Below are positions 53,837 to 62,790 of a stretch of 64,000 nucleotides of DNA, in pieces. Position numbers and translations under genes: made by a program. The notes under the pieces were generated by a model. It saw only the letters and a list, made by a program, of their open reading frames with translations, did not search any database and was not told the origin of the DNA. Numbering within the stretch: the first letter of the stretch is position 1; every line of letters starts with the position of its first letter. Source of the stretch: Candidatus Andeanibacterium colombiense (GTDB lineage Bacteria > Pseudomonadota > Alphaproteobacteria > Sphingomonadales > Sphingomonadaceae); assembly GCA_029202985.1 (NCBI GenBank), contig CP119316.1, positions 1,860,001 to 1,924,000 on the forward strand, in the 5' to 3' direction.

Positions 53837-53922
53837 CGCCGTAAGCATCTGTAATACTTACGGAAAGCCCCCGTTCGACCTCTGAAAATCGCCTGACGGT
53901 ATTTTTTAGCTCGGAGGCTCAC

Positions 53923-55179
53923 ATGCTCACGGACACAGCTATTCGATCGCTTAAAACAAGAGAAAAGCCATATAAGGTGACAGACAGGGACGGTATGTAT
54001 GTTCTCGTCTCCGTAAAAGGCTCGATTTCATTTCGTCTAGACTACAGGCTTCACGGCCGACGCGAGACTATTGTCCTTGGAAAGTATGGGCCTGATGGTC
54101 TTTCGTTGGCTCGTGCGCGCGAGAAGTGCATAGATGCTCGGCGACTTGTCGCGGAGGGCCAGTCTCCCGCGATTGAGAAGCAACGGGAAAAGCGGCGCAT
54201 CAAGGAAGCGAAGAGCTTCGGCGAGTTCGGCGAAAAGTGGCTCACTGCCGCTCCGATGGCCGATAGTACGCGGGCGATGCGGCGGTCGATCTGGGAGCGG
54301 GAGTTGCTCCCGGCATGGCGCAATCGCCTTCTGACGGAGATCAGCCCCAACGATCTACGCGCTCACTGCGGCAAGATCGTCGATCGAGGCGCCCCGGCTA
54401 CGGCTATCCATGTCCGGGACATCCTGAAGCAGATTTACGGATTTGCGATCCTGCATGGCGAGAAGGTCGCGAACCCCGCCGATGAGGTCGGGCCCGCTTC
54501 GATCGCAACCTTCGTTCCGAAGGACCGCTCGCTCTCGCCGAGTGAGATCCGCGTGATGCTCAAGCAATTGGAACACGTAGCGACGCTGCCGACGATCCGG
54601 CTAGGCATGCGGCTGTTCTTGATGACGATGGTCCGCAAGAGTGAGTTGCAGGACGCGGTCTGGGACGAGGTCGATTTCGAGAACGCTGTGTGGACGATTC
54701 CGAAAGAGCGCATGAAGCGGTCGAAGGCCCACAACGTCTATCTGTCGACCCAGGTACTCGACATCATGGTCGCATTGAAGACCTGCGCCGGCAACTCAAA
54801 GTATTTACTCCCATCGCGGTACGATGCCGACGCGCCCATGTCGCGCGCGACATTCAACCGTGTGACATATTCGGTGGTTGAGAGGGCGAAGAGCGAGGGG
54901 CTGCCGCTAGAACCGTTTACCGTCCATGATTTGCGACGTACCGGGTCGACGCTGCTAAACGAGATAGGCTTCAACCGCGACTGGATCGAGAAGTGTCTGG
55001 CGCATGAGGATGGGCGGTCGTCTCGCGGCGTCTACAACAAGGCCGAGTACGAGCATCAGCGCCGACACATGATGCAAGAATGGTCGAACCTTATCGAAGC
55101 GTGGACAGCGGGCCAGAAGTACACTCCCACGCTCATGCCCAAGGCGATGGGCATGCTCGAACTCGATCCTACTGTGTGA
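53923..55179 (+). CDS. P4-type tyrosine integrase of the guaA island
   Basis: Site-specific recombinase of 418 residues. The DUF4102-type N-terminal arm-binding domain (RSLKTREKPYKVTDRDGMYV, IVLGKYGPDGLSLARAREKC) is followed by the SAM-like core-binding domain. The catalytic domain holds Arg238 (MVRKSEL), His335-x-x-Arg338 (VHDLRRTGS) and Tyr371 (GVYNKAEYE), so it looks active. It lies 292 bp downstream of guaA, pointing away from it, the usual placement for islands inserted at the guaA 3' end. Codon use is less GC-biased than guaA. Its last 11 bp overlap the convergent AlpA-like gene. Confidence 0.95.
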   Translation: MLTDTAIRSLKTREKPYKVTDRDGMYVLVSVKGSISFRLDYRLHGRRETIVLGKYGPDGLSLARAREKCIDARRLVAEGQSPAIEKQREKRRIKEAKSFGEFGEKWLTAAPMADSTRAMRRSIWERELLPAWRNRLLTEISPNDLRAHCGKIVDRGAPATAIHVRDILKQIYGFAILHGEKVANPADEVGPASIATFVPKDRSLSPSEIRVMLKQLEHVATLPTIRLGMRLFLMTMVRKSELQDAVWDEVDFENAVWTIPKERMKRSKAHNVYLSTQVLDIMVALKTCAGNSKYLLPSRYDADAPMSRATFNRVTYSVVERAKSEGLPLEPFTVHDLRRTGSTLLNEIGFNRDWIEKCLAHEDGRSSRGVYNKAEYEHQRRHMMQEWSNLIEAWTAGQKYTPTLMPKAMGMLELDPTV

Positions 55180-55444
55180 CGGGCTTTGCGCGACGCAACC
55201 GAACATCAGGTGTCGGCGCGAGCTTGATGGACTTCGCGCGGGAGGCCGCGCGTCGCGCGTCAAGCCATTGCTCCACCTCGCTGAGATCCCAAACGACGCA
55301 TCGAGAGGTCAGATAGAAGCGCTGAGGGAACTCACCGCGTTGCTCCATCTCGAAGATGGTGCTGTCAGCTAGGGGCACGATTTCGCGTAGCTGCTGTCGA
55401 CGAACGGTTCGCCGCGATGCGGCCGGGGTTGTAGTGATGCTCAT
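55169..55444 (-). CDS. AlpA-like helix-turn-helix regulator/excisionase
   Basis: 91 residues from ATG 55444. The winged HTH follows the AlpA pattern (REIVPLADSTIFEMEQRGEF, PQRFYLTSRCVVWDLSEVEQ, then WLDARRA). Such proteins regulate or assist integrases of P4-like elements. Here it is convergent with and overlaps the integrase 3' end. A longer frame to 55549 is less likely because its N-terminus is low-complexity. Probably the excision or regulatory partner of the island. Confidence 0.85.
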   Translation of the reverse strand: MSITTTPAASRRTVRRQQLREIVPLADSTIFEMEQRGEFPQRFYLTSRCVVWDLSEVEQWLDARRAASRAKSIKLAPTPDVRLRRAKPVTQ

Positions 55445-56052
55445 GTCATTCTCCGCGTCTTCCGAGGCGCGGCGATAGAAGGCGATAGATGGGGGGACCG
55501 GAAGCCCCCCTGATGCCGAAGGGCGGTTGTTTCGCATGTTCGGCGGCAAATCGGCGGGTTTGAAAAGTTAGTCATATCATTTGGGACCGGGAGGGCGGTG
55601 CCCTTATCCCCGGCGTCGTCGCCGTCGGGAAGCCGACGATCGACAAGACGCGCAGGTGCGCCGTACCCAGCCGAGGCTCGAGACCACCTGTAAGCGGTTG
55701 GTCCGCGAGAAGCGCGTCGAGATACATCGGCGTTTCGGGCACGCGCATCCGCCGCTCACATCACGGCGCGCGTCTAGGGTCTGGGTAGTCATGGCACTGG
55801 TCTTTCGCGACGGGCGCCGGGAGCCTCTCTCCCAGCCCTTAACCCGTCACGGCCATCGGCTCGGCACTCTCACTCTCTGGGGGCGTTGCGGGGTCTCCCC
55901 GCAGAAGGGGTCGGCCGAGACGTCAGGCTCGGCAGCAGGGGAAGCCCTTCCCCTCAAATGCGCGTTTCCGTGAAGCAGCAAAGGCACAATTGGGAGTTTT
56001 CCCGCAAAGCCGGCAAAGCGGTTTTCAGGCTTCCAGCAAAAGCGTACGCCGC
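55445..56052. other. non-coding island region with structured sequence
   Basis: No credible gene is found in these 608 bp on either strand; open frames here are arginine/proline-rich noise. The right half is packed with inverted repeats, including the three adjacent stem-loops at 55887-55954. The gap is large for this otherwise compact island. Confidence 0.55.
55887..55954. other. three consecutive stem-loops, candidate origin of transfer or structured RNA
   Basis: Stem 1: TGCGGGG/CCCCGCA (55887-55903, 3-nt loop). Stem 2: GCCGAG/CTCGGC (55914-55933). Stem 3: AGGGGAAG/CTTCCCCT (55937-55954, 2-nt loop). All stems pair perfectly. The cluster lies in a gene-free stretch of the island between the AlpA-like gene and the thermonuclease. 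An oriT, a replication signal or an RNA are all possible. Confidence 0.4.
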
Positions 56053-56484
56053 TCACGGTCGTCGTTGCCATCCGCGACCGCCTTCTACGCCACCGCGGTC
56101 GCGGAGAAGCTGACCCAGCGGACGGCGGCCGAGCGTGCAGGCGGCGATGACCCGATCGTAACTGCGGCGGCCCGCGCGGCAGGCGATCGTCTTTCCCAAT
56201 GTAAGCTGAGCGAGGCGTTGCTTGGCCTCGGCACCGCCCCTCTCGTGCAGCTCAGGCGCGTAGAAATCTGCGAGCCGGATCTCAATCCATCGGTCGGGCC
56301 GATCGGCAGGGCCGACACACAACCCGTCACCGTCACCGATGTATCGCACGACGCCTGAGAAGCGCTCGCCTTGGTGTGGCAGAGGTGCCTCGCAGGGGTC
56401 GGCCAGCGCTGGCGACGCCCAAATGGCCCCGAGCAGCGTCACAGACGCAATGACAAACGGCTTGCGAAAGGTCGTCATCTTCAT
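56053..56484 (-). CDS. exported thermonuclease (SNase-like)
   Basis: 143 residues from ATG 56484, overlapping the stop of the preceding gene (ATGA). Signal peptide VIASVTLLGAIWASPALA. The staphylococcal-nuclease fold is seen in FSGVVRYIGDGDGLCVG, WIEIRLADFYAPELHE (Arg-Leu-Ala-Asp and the E region) and AAEAKQRL-like helix strings, then IACRAGRRSYDRVIAACTLG. It probably degrades nucleic acids in the periplasm. Such genes are frequent in sphingomonad mobile elements. It is the last gene of the imuA-imuB-dnaE2 run. Confidence 0.85.
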   Translation of the reverse strand: MKMTTFRKPFVIASVTLLGAIWASPALADPCEAPLPHQGERFSGVVRYIGDGDGLCVGPADRPDRWIEIRLADFYAPELHERGGAEAKQRLAQLTLGKTIACRAGRRSYDRVIAACTLGRRPLGQLLRDRGGVEGGRGWQRRP

Positions 56485-56765
56485 CGAGCGGTGTTCCCAT
56501 GCAATGCGCTGGCGGTGCGGATTTGCCGGACGATGCCGTTGTAGGCAGCGTGCAGGCCCTGACTGCGACCGATCTCATGATCGGAGCCGGCCGCCTCCCA
56601 GAAGGCCACCAGCCATTCGTCCGGGCACCGGCTGCGCAGGACCCAAAGGGCGAGTCCGACGCCGCGTGTCTGAACCTTCCCCTTTTCCGCAGTCGCCTCC
56701 CGAAGCACATCGAGCGCTCGGTCGATCGTGCCGGTGGCGCGTGCGCGGGCATCAGTGGAAATCAT
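56481..56765 (-). CDS. hypothetical protein downstream of dnaE2
   Basis: 94 residues from ATG 56765, which overlaps the dnaE2 3' end by 14 bp. The protein is mostly helical (TIDRALDVLREATAEKGKVQ, GVGLALWVLRSRCPDEWLVA, GIVRQIRTASALHG). No family recognised. Tight overlaps with dnaE2 and with the thermonuclease show it is translated in the same operon. It may be an accessory of the repair cassette or an unrelated island gene. Confidence 0.7.
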   Translation of the reverse strand: MISTDARARATGTIDRALDVLREATAEKGKVQTRGVGLALWVLRSRCPDEWLVAFWEAAGSDHEIGRSQGLHAAYNGIVRQIRTASALHGNTAR

Positions 56766-59700
56766 GGCTGCGGATACGGACGAGGTCTTCTTCGGTGAGG
56801 ACGGCGTTGAACGGCGGGTGGGAAAGCGTGCGGCCGCGCGGGATGACTGGGTCGCGCGGGTCGGGACCGCCGCCATGGGTGGCCCCATCGCCATGACCGG
56901 GCATGACCCGGAAGTCCTTGCCGGCGATTGAGCGGAGCATCGCATCATGATCGGTGATGCGATCGCAGATGACATGGATGACCTCGCCTTCCTTCTGGAG
57001 CCGCCCGCGCATCGCGATCATGGAGGCGGACATCACCTGGCGGCGGTAAATCTCGAAGCGGTCGGGCCAGAGGATGCCCTGCGCGACGCCGGTTTCATCC
57101 TCGATCGTCACGAACAGGACGCCCTTGGCCGAGCCGGGACGCTGGCGCACGAGGATGACGCCCGCGACCTCGACGTTGCGACCGTCGCGGATGTTCTGGA
57201 GGTCGGCGCATTTGACAATGCGCATCGCATCGAGTTCGGGGCGGAGAAACTGGACCGGGTGCCCCCGCAGCGACAGGCCGATCGAGCGATAGTCCTCCAC
57301 CACCTCCCGGCCTTCCGTCATCGGCCGGAGCGCCACCGCGGGCTCCATGCCCTCAGGTGAAAATTGACCGTCGCGTTCGTCGGCCGCGGCGAACAGCGGT
57401 AGCGGAGCCTCGCCCAGTCCCTTGACCTTCCAGAGTCCCTGACGGCGGTTCTCGGCGATACAGTGGAAGGCGTCCGCCTCGGCCAGCTTCTCGATCGCGG
57501 CGCGCGGCGTTCCCGCCCGCCGCCAGACCTCCTCGACGCTGTCATAGGGTGCCGGCCCACGCGCGGCGACGATTGCTGCTCCATGCACATTGGCGAGCCC
57601 GATGATCTGACCAAGCCCAAGCCGCACGGCCATGTATCGCCCTTTGGTCCCTTCCAGCGTGCAGTCCCAGTGACTGTGGTTGACCGAGACGGGGCGTATC
57701 TCGACGCCGTGCTTGCGAGCATCGTTGGCGATCTGAGCTGGCGCATAGAAGCCCATAGGCTGGGCGTTCAGCAGGGCGGCGCAGAACACGTCGGGATGGT
57801 GATGCTTCATCCAGCAACTGGCGTAGGCGATCTTGGCGAAGGACGCGGCGTGGCTTTCGGGGAAGCCATAGGAACCGAACCCCTCGATCTGTTTGAACGT
57901 CCGTTCGGCGAAGTCCTTGGGGTAGCCGCGCTCGACCATTCCCCCGACGAGCTTGTCGTAGAAATGGCTGACCCCGCCGGTCAGTTTGAAGGTCGCCATT
58001 GCGCGACGCAGCTGATCGGCCTCGACCGCCGTGAAGCCGGCACCGACGATGGCGACCTTCATCGCCTGCTCCTGAAACAACGGGACGCCCAACGTCTTTT
58101 CGAGCACCGCGCGCAACTCCGGCCGCGGATATTCGGGTTTCTCCTTGCCCTCACGGCGCCGCAGATACGGGTGGACCATGTCACCCTGGATCGGCCCGGG
58201 ACGGACGATCGCGACTTCGATCACCAGATCATAGAACTCGCGAGGCTTCATACGCGGCAGCATCGACATCTGCGCGCGTGACTCGATCTGGAAGACACCC
58301 AAAGTGTCGGCTTTCTGGATCATCGCATAGACGGCCGGATCGTCGTCCTGCAGGTCGGCCATGCCGACCTTGATGCCCTTGTCGGCCTCGAGCAGGTTGA
58401 AGGCCCGATTCATGCAGCCGAGCATTCCCAGCCCCAAGACGTCGACCTTCATGAACTTGAGGGCATCGATATCGTCTTTATCCCATTCGATGATCTGACG
58501 TTCCTCCATGCGGGCCGGCTCGATGGGCACGAGATCGTCGAGCCGATCCTGGGTCAGCACGAAGCCGCCGGGATGCTGCGACAGGTGGCGGGGCGTCCCG
58601 ATCAACTGGCGCGCCAGCTCCAGCGTGAGCTTGAGGCGATGATCCTGCGCATTGAGGTTCAGGCTCTCGATCTGCTCCTGGGAGATGCCGTCCATCGACC
58701 AGCCCCAGACCAAGCCCCTCAGCATCTTGGTGAGGTCTTCCGGCAGGCCCAGCACCTTGCCCACTTCCCGGACGGCGCCGCGCGTGCGGTAGCGCGTGAC
58801 CACTGCGGTCAGGGCGGAGCGGTGCCGACCGTAGGTCTCGTAAATCCACTGGATGATCTCTTCGCGGCGCTCGTGCTCGAAATCGACGTCGATGTCGGGT
58901 GGCTCTTTGCGTTCGCCGCTCACGAATCGTTCGAACAGGAGTTCGTGCTGGATCGGATCGATCGACGTGATCCCGAGCAGGAAACAGACGCAGCTGTTGG
59001 CTGCCGAGCCGCGCCCCTGACAGAGGATGCCGCGCCGCCGGCTCTCGGCGACGATGCTGTTCACGGTCAGGAAATAGGGCGCATAGCCGAGGCTGGCGAT
59101 CAACCGAAGCTCATGGTCGATCTGATCGCGGTAGCGCCGGGGCACGCCGTCGGGGAAGCGGGCGACGGCCGCTTCTTCGGTCAGACAGGCCAGCGCCTCC
59201 TGAGCGGTGCGGCCTTCCATTACCTGCTCGTAGGGATACTGATACTGGATCTCGCCGAGATCGAAGCGGCAGATGCCGGCGATGTCGGCGCTGGCCTGGA
59301 TCGCATCCGGGAAGGCCGTGAAGCGCCGCTCCATCTCCTGCGGCGACTTGAGATTGCGGTCCATGAACCGTTCGCGCCGGAAGCCGAGTTCCTCGACCTG
59401 ACACTTCTCGCGGATCGCACTCACCACGTCCTGAAGCGGCCGTCGTTCGGGGGTGTGATAGAGAACGTCGCCGGTTGCGACCGCGCGAAGGCCGGCGTCG
59501 CGGATCAACGCATCGAGCGCGTGCAGCCGGGCGATGTCGTCGGGCCGACGACGGAACGACAAGGCGGCATAACCGTGCAGGCCGAACACCCGTCGGATAT
59601 CCGCGAGCTGCGCCGCGGTCGCATCGTCCGGCATGTCTGGCACCAATATGCCGACCATATTCTCGGCATGGGCGGCGACATCCGCGAGATCGAGGAGGCA

Positions 59701-60024
59701 GTTTCCCTTGCCGCCGCGTGCCTTCCCAATCGACAGAAGCCGCGTGAGGCGCGACCAGGCGGCGCGGTCGATCGGGTACAGCAGGATCGCGTGCCCCTCG
59801 CGCGTACTTACGCGCGCGCCGGGGAGCATCCGGCAACCAGTTGTCTTCTGGCCGTCCCAGCCGCGCACGACGCCGGCGACCGAGCCCCAGTCGGCGAGTC
59901 CAAGGGTGCTGTGGCCGAGCAGCGCGGCGGCCGCGAACAGCTCTTCGGGGGAGGATGCGCCGCGCAGGAAGGAAAAATGGCTGGTGACCTGCAGCTCGAC
60001 ATAGGTCGTGGCGGGGGCGGCCAT
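56752..60024 (-). CDS. dnaE2: error-prone DNA polymerase DnaE2 (ImuC)
   Basis: Alpha-subunit-like polymerase of 1,090 residues that carries out SOS mutagenesis together with ImuA and ImuB. It starts at ATG 60024, overlapping the imuB stop (ATGA). The PHP domain is at the N-terminus (LQVTSHFSFLRGASSPEELF, TLGLADWGSVAGVVRG). The polymerase core has CQGRGSAANSCVCFLLGITS and the acidic motif EPPDIDVDFEHERREEIIQW. The finger and HhH regions have GGFVLTQDRLDDLVPIEPA and SYGFPESHAASFAKIAYASC. A C-terminal OB domain is present (VEVAGVILVRQRPGSAKGVL). Length and motifs are complete. Confidence 0.96.
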   Translation of the reverse strand: MAAPATTYVELQVTSHFSFLRGASSPEELFAAAALLGHSTLGLADWGSVAGVVRGWDGQKTTGCRMLPGARVSTREGHAILLYPIDRAAWSRLTRLLSIGKARGGKGNCLLDLADVAAHAENMVGILVPDMPDDATAAQLADIRRVFGLHGYAALSFRRRPDDIARLHALDALIRDAGLRAVATGDVLYHTPERRPLQDVVSAIREKCQVEELGFRRERFMDRNLKSPQEMERRFTAFPDAIQASADIAGICRFDLGEIQYQYPYEQVMEGRTAQEALACLTEEAAVARFPDGVPRRYRDQIDHELRLIASLGYAPYFLTVNSIVAESRRRGILCQGRGSAANSCVCFLLGITSIDPIQHELLFERFVSGERKEPPDIDVDFEHERREEIIQWIYETYGRHRSALTAVVTRYRTRGAVREVGKVLGLPEDLTKMLRGLVWGWSMDGISQEQIESLNLNAQDHRLKLTLELARQLIGTPRHLSQHPGGFVLTQDRLDDLVPIEPARMEERQIIEWDKDDIDALKFMKVDVLGLGMLGCMNRAFNLLEADKGIKVGMADLQDDDPAVYAMIQKADTLGVFQIESRAQMSMLPRMKPREFYDLVIEVAIVRPGPIQGDMVHPYLRRREGKEKPEYPRPELRAVLEKTLGVPLFQEQAMKVAIVGAGFTAVEADQLRRAMATFKLTGGVSHFYDKLVGGMVERGYPKDFAERTFKQIEGFGSYGFPESHAASFAKIAYASCWMKHHHPDVFCAALLNAQPMGFYAPAQIANDARKHGVEIRPVSVNHSHWDCTLEGTKGRYMAVRLGLGQIIGLANVHGAAIVAARGPAPYDSVEEVWRRAGTPRAAIEKLAEADAFHCIAENRRQGLWKVKGLGEAPLPLFAAADERDGQFSPEGMEPAVALRPMTEGREVVEDYRSIGLSLRGHPVQFLRPELDAMRIVKCADLQNIRDGRNVEVAGVILVRQRPGSAKGVLFVTIEDETGVAQGILWPDRFEIYRRQVMSASMIAMRGRLQKEGEVIHVICDRITDHDAMLRSIAGKDFRVMPGHGDGATHGGGPDPRDPVIPRGRTLSHPPFNAVLTEEDLVRIRSHDFH

Positions 60025-61847
60025 CAGCCGAACACCCCGTGCATGTACCAGGTCAGGTCTCCGGTCGGACCATCGACACCGTCACCGCGGCGGAAAACCC
60101 AGAAGCGGAGCCCACCCTCGGCTTCGACCCTGAAATAGTCGCGCACTGCCCAGAGCTCGCCGGGCCTGCGCCACCATTCGCCATGGATGCGCTCGGGACC
60201 GTCTCCGGCGATCACGCGATAATCCTGCCGCCGCCATGTAAACCGGCGTGGCGGATGATCGGGCAGGAGCGCGATCACATTGCTCAGTTGCTCGGGGCGC
60301 TGGAGCAGCCGCGTCGGCCGCTTCCATGCCGGCCAGCCTTTCGGTTCGGCGAGCGGCTCGACCCGCCTGACGGCGCGCTCGGGAACATCGCTTTCGTGGA
60401 AGGCGATCCGGAAGAGTGCCGACGGCCCGGATCGGCCGATCAATTGATCGACCAGCGGCGCGAGGTCGGGCGATCGCGTATTATCCTCGATCAATGCAGC
60501 AGCCGCGCTGGCGCCGACTGGCTCGCTGTGCGGCACGACAAGGTGCATCGCCTCGATCCCCAAGCCAGGATCGACCTCAGGCAGTTTCAGGGCGAACATG
60601 CGCTTGAGGTGCTGGCTGTCTCGCGTCGCGCGGGAGGCGCCGATGGAAAGGCGCTGAACCTCCCCGTCGACCCTATCGATTTCCAAAGCGACCTTGCGCA
60701 CGCCAAGCCCGCGCTGGCGCAAGAGCGGCACCAGATCATCGACCAGATCGGAGATGACCTGCGTGATGCTCTCCGGCGTGCCGATGGGCTCGAGCAGCCG
60801 ACGTGTAACCTCGGGGCGCTCGAACGGAACGACCGGGATGATCGGTTCCGCGATCATGCCGCGGGCCTGATCGAGCCGTTCTACCGTCGACAGGCCAAGC
60901 CGGCGCGCCAAGGGACCCCGCGGCATGGGATAGAGATCGGCGACGCGCTCGATGCCGAAGCGCGCGGCGGCGGTTAGGGCCGAGGCGTCGAGCCGCAACG
61001 CGGCAAGCGGCAAAGGCGCCATGGCTTCAGCCTCGCTGCCGGACGGCAACAAGGTGACGGGGCGGCCGCCGTAGCGAGCGAGCGCATGCGCGGCACCCGG
61101 CGTGCTGGCGATCGCAATCGTCGCGGCGAACCCGAGACGCTTCAGGAAGCGGAGCAGGCGGCGGCAGAAGCGTTCCTCGCCGCCGAACAGATGCGTGGTC
61201 CCGGTAAGATCGAACCACAATCCGTCGACCCCCGACACAGCCGCAATCGGCGTCCATTTGCGGACTGCGTGCAGTGCGAGCCGGTCCAACCAGGCGCGAT
61301 CGGCATCGGGATCGGCGTCCAGCATCTCCAGTTCGGCGACAAGAGCACGGGCATGCGCGGCCGCCATGCCGGGACGGAGTCCGAGCTCAAGCGCCTGGGG
61401 GCAGGCGGCGCTCACCGCCTCCTGCCTCCCGCTCCGGGCGACGAGAACCGTTGGCCGCTCCCAGAGGTCCGCCCACGTCATTGGTGCCGAAGGCTGCAGC
61501 GCGGACGAGCCGGGAGCGCCATCGTCGCCGCGCAAGGCCCGAAACGGGTGCTCCGCAGCCTCACTGCGTCGTCCCATCTCGCGCATGGTCGGCCGCTGGT
61601 GGGCGGGAAGGCGGTCGATGTCGGCCTGATTTGGCCGGCCGGTGATTGCGCCGTCCCGCGCCCAGCGGGCACCCGGCCGCCAGCCTCCGCCGCGCGGGAC
61701 CGAGCATGCGCCGGGATCGTCGTCGATCGGAGGCGCGAGCGCCGCGGCGACTGGCCGCGCCGGCTCAGGCGGCCTGCGCGATCGCTCCCCCGCGCGCAAC
61801 CGCTCGATCGGGAGCTGCGGCAGGAAGAGCGAGGCGACCCTGTTCAT
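60024..61847 (-). CDS. imuB: ImuB, inactive Y-family polymerase-like hub
   Basis: 607 residues from ATG 61847, inside the imuA 3' end (83-bp overlap). ImuB is a catalytically dead Y-family homologue that bridges ImuA, DnaE2 and the beta clamp. Seen: start VASLFLPQLPIERLRA, fingers/palm strings VSAACPQALELGLRPGMAAA and GVDGLWFDLTGTTHLFGGEE (in place of the acidic catalytic residues), HhH ARFGIERVADLYPMPRGPLA and the ImuB-specific C-terminus GELWAVRDYFRVEAEGGLRF. A Pro/Arg-rich insert of about 100 residues follows the first strand (residues about 20-120), longer than in many homologues. Confidence 0.93.
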   Translation of the reverse strand: MNRVASLFLPQLPIERLRAGERSRRPPEPARPVAAALAPPIDDDPGACSVPRGGGWRPGARWARDGAITGRPNQADIDRLPAHQRPTMREMGRRSEAAEHPFRALRGDDGAPGSSALQPSAPMTWADLWERPTVLVARSGRQEAVSAACPQALELGLRPGMAAAHARALVAELEMLDADPDADRAWLDRLALHAVRKWTPIAAVSGVDGLWFDLTGTTHLFGGEERFCRRLLRFLKRLGFAATIAIASTPGAAHALARYGGRPVTLLPSGSEAEAMAPLPLAALRLDASALTAAARFGIERVADLYPMPRGPLARRLGLSTVERLDQARGMIAEPIIPVVPFERPEVTRRLLEPIGTPESITQVISDLVDDLVPLLRQRGLGVRKVALEIDRVDGEVQRLSIGASRATRDSQHLKRMFALKLPEVDPGLGIEAMHLVVPHSEPVGASAAAALIEDNTRSPDLAPLVDQLIGRSGPSALFRIAFHESDVPERAVRRVEPLAEPKGWPAWKRPTRLLQRPEQLSNVIALLPDHPPRRFTWRRQDYRVIAGDGPERIHGEWWRRPGELWAVRDYFRVEAEGGLRFWVFRRGDGVDGPTGDLTWYMHGVFG

Positions 61848-62541
61848 CGCAGGCCTCCAGCTCGAGAGTGAATGGATTGCCGGCTCGCTGCCGCACCAAC
61901 TCGACCGACCAGCGTGGTCGCCCGACGCCGGGATGCGGAAGCCTTTCCGATTCAACGCAGCCGATCCGCCAGCGCGTCATCGCCGCCGAAAGCGTGCTCA
62001 AGGGACAGCGTTCGCGCGTCCTGTGTCGGCGGTAAAGCAGCATGGGAGTATTGCCGTCCGACGCCGCGAGTTGCAGGCGCCGCGTCGCGGTCATGTCGGC
62101 AGCCCTGACTTCGGCGATTACGCAGGCGAGTGAGCCGTTGCGAAGGCCGTCCTCGGCCATCGCAAGAACCTGCACGTCCTTGTTGCCCTGCGCGTAGAGG
62201 ATGCGATCGGGACCAAGCCCGACCTGCTCAATTCCTGGCGCGTAGAGGTCGAATTTCGAAAGCGCCCAAAGGACGGAGCGGCCGGGCTCGGTCGCGAAGC
62301 GGGCAGCAATGCCCGCCGCGAACAGCGTGGCCGCCGCGTCATCGTTCAGGCTGGCGGAAGCGCCTGCAATCTCATGGAGGCCAGCCGCGTCGAGACCATG
62401 GTCAGCAAGGCGATTGTCGAGTTGCGCTAGACCGAATGCAAGCCCGGGTCCCCGAGCCACCTGGGCACGGGAAAGCTCGGCGCGCAAAGCGGCGAGCTGA
62501 TCGGCGGAAGGCCGATCGGCGAGGGGAATCGGGACTGACAT
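61765..62541 (-). CDS. imuA: ImuA (RecA-like SOS mutagenesis protein)
   Basis: 258 residues from ATG 62541. ImuA resembles RecA/SulA in fold and works with ImuB and DnaE2 in damage-induced mutagenesis. Recognisable strings: LDNRLADHGLDAAGLHEIAG, FAAGIAARFATEPGRSVLWA, LGPDRILYAQGNKDVQVLAM and ACVIAEVRAADMTATRRLQL. The family's usual C-terminal RWSVELVRQRAGNPFTLELE is present. A perfect LexA box ends 22 bp upstream of the start, so the operon should be SOS-induced. Confidence 0.93.
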   Translation of the reverse strand: MSVPIPLADRPSADQLAALRAELSRAQVARGPGLAFGLAQLDNRLADHGLDAAGLHEIAGASASLNDDAAATLFAAGIAARFATEPGRSVLWALSKFDLYAPGIEQVGLGPDRILYAQGNKDVQVLAMAEDGLRNGSLACVIAEVRAADMTATRRLQLAASDGNTPMLLYRRHRTRERCPLSTLSAAMTRWRIGCVESERLPHPGVGRPRWSVELVRQRAGNPFTLELEACDEQGRLALPAAAPDRAVARGGAIAQAA

Positions 62542-62562
62542 TAGACGGCATACGACTCACTT

Positions 62563-62577
62563 GTTCACTCTATGTTC
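62563..62577 (-). promoter_or_regulatory. LexA (SOS) box of the imuA-imuB-dnaE2 operon
   Basis: On the minus strand it reads GAACATAGAGTGAAC, an exact match to the alphaproteobacterial LexA consensus GAACN7GAAC (GTTCN7GTTC on the other strand). It ends 22 bp before the imuA start, a normal operator position. Confidence 0.9.
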
Positions 62578-62622
62578 CCTATTGCTGGAAGATTCGTCAA
62601 GCGGATTGAGTCACTTCGACTG

Positions 62623-62790
62623 TCACAGGGTCAGCTCCATCAGAATGGCGATGGCCTCGTCGGCCGTCGAGGCAATCTGGCAATCGAAATCGCGATCGAG
62701 GCGGGCATGCCCGCTTTCGATGATCGTTTCAGCGGTTCGTCCGTGAAGAATGCTCGGCAGTGCGGGAGCGCCGCTGCGGCGTGCTTGAAG
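62623..62790 (-). pseudogene. possible C-terminal gene remnant
   Basis: About 55 codons on the minus strand read like protein (PALPSILHGRTAETIIESGH, then FDCQIASTADEAIAILMELT) and end with TGA at 62623. There is no start codon: an in-frame TGA lies just upstream at about 62791. It is therefore at best the tail of a lost gene. Family unknown. Confidence 0.3.

Noticed and set aside
55581..55973. Plus-strand frame of 130 codons in the gene-free island stretch
   Set aside because: Arg/Pro-rich noise crossing the three perfect stem-loops, without a ribosome site or recognisable domain.
58573..60138. 521-codon open frame opposite dnaE2
   Set aside because: Antisense of an intact polymerase gene, with no coherent protein pattern.
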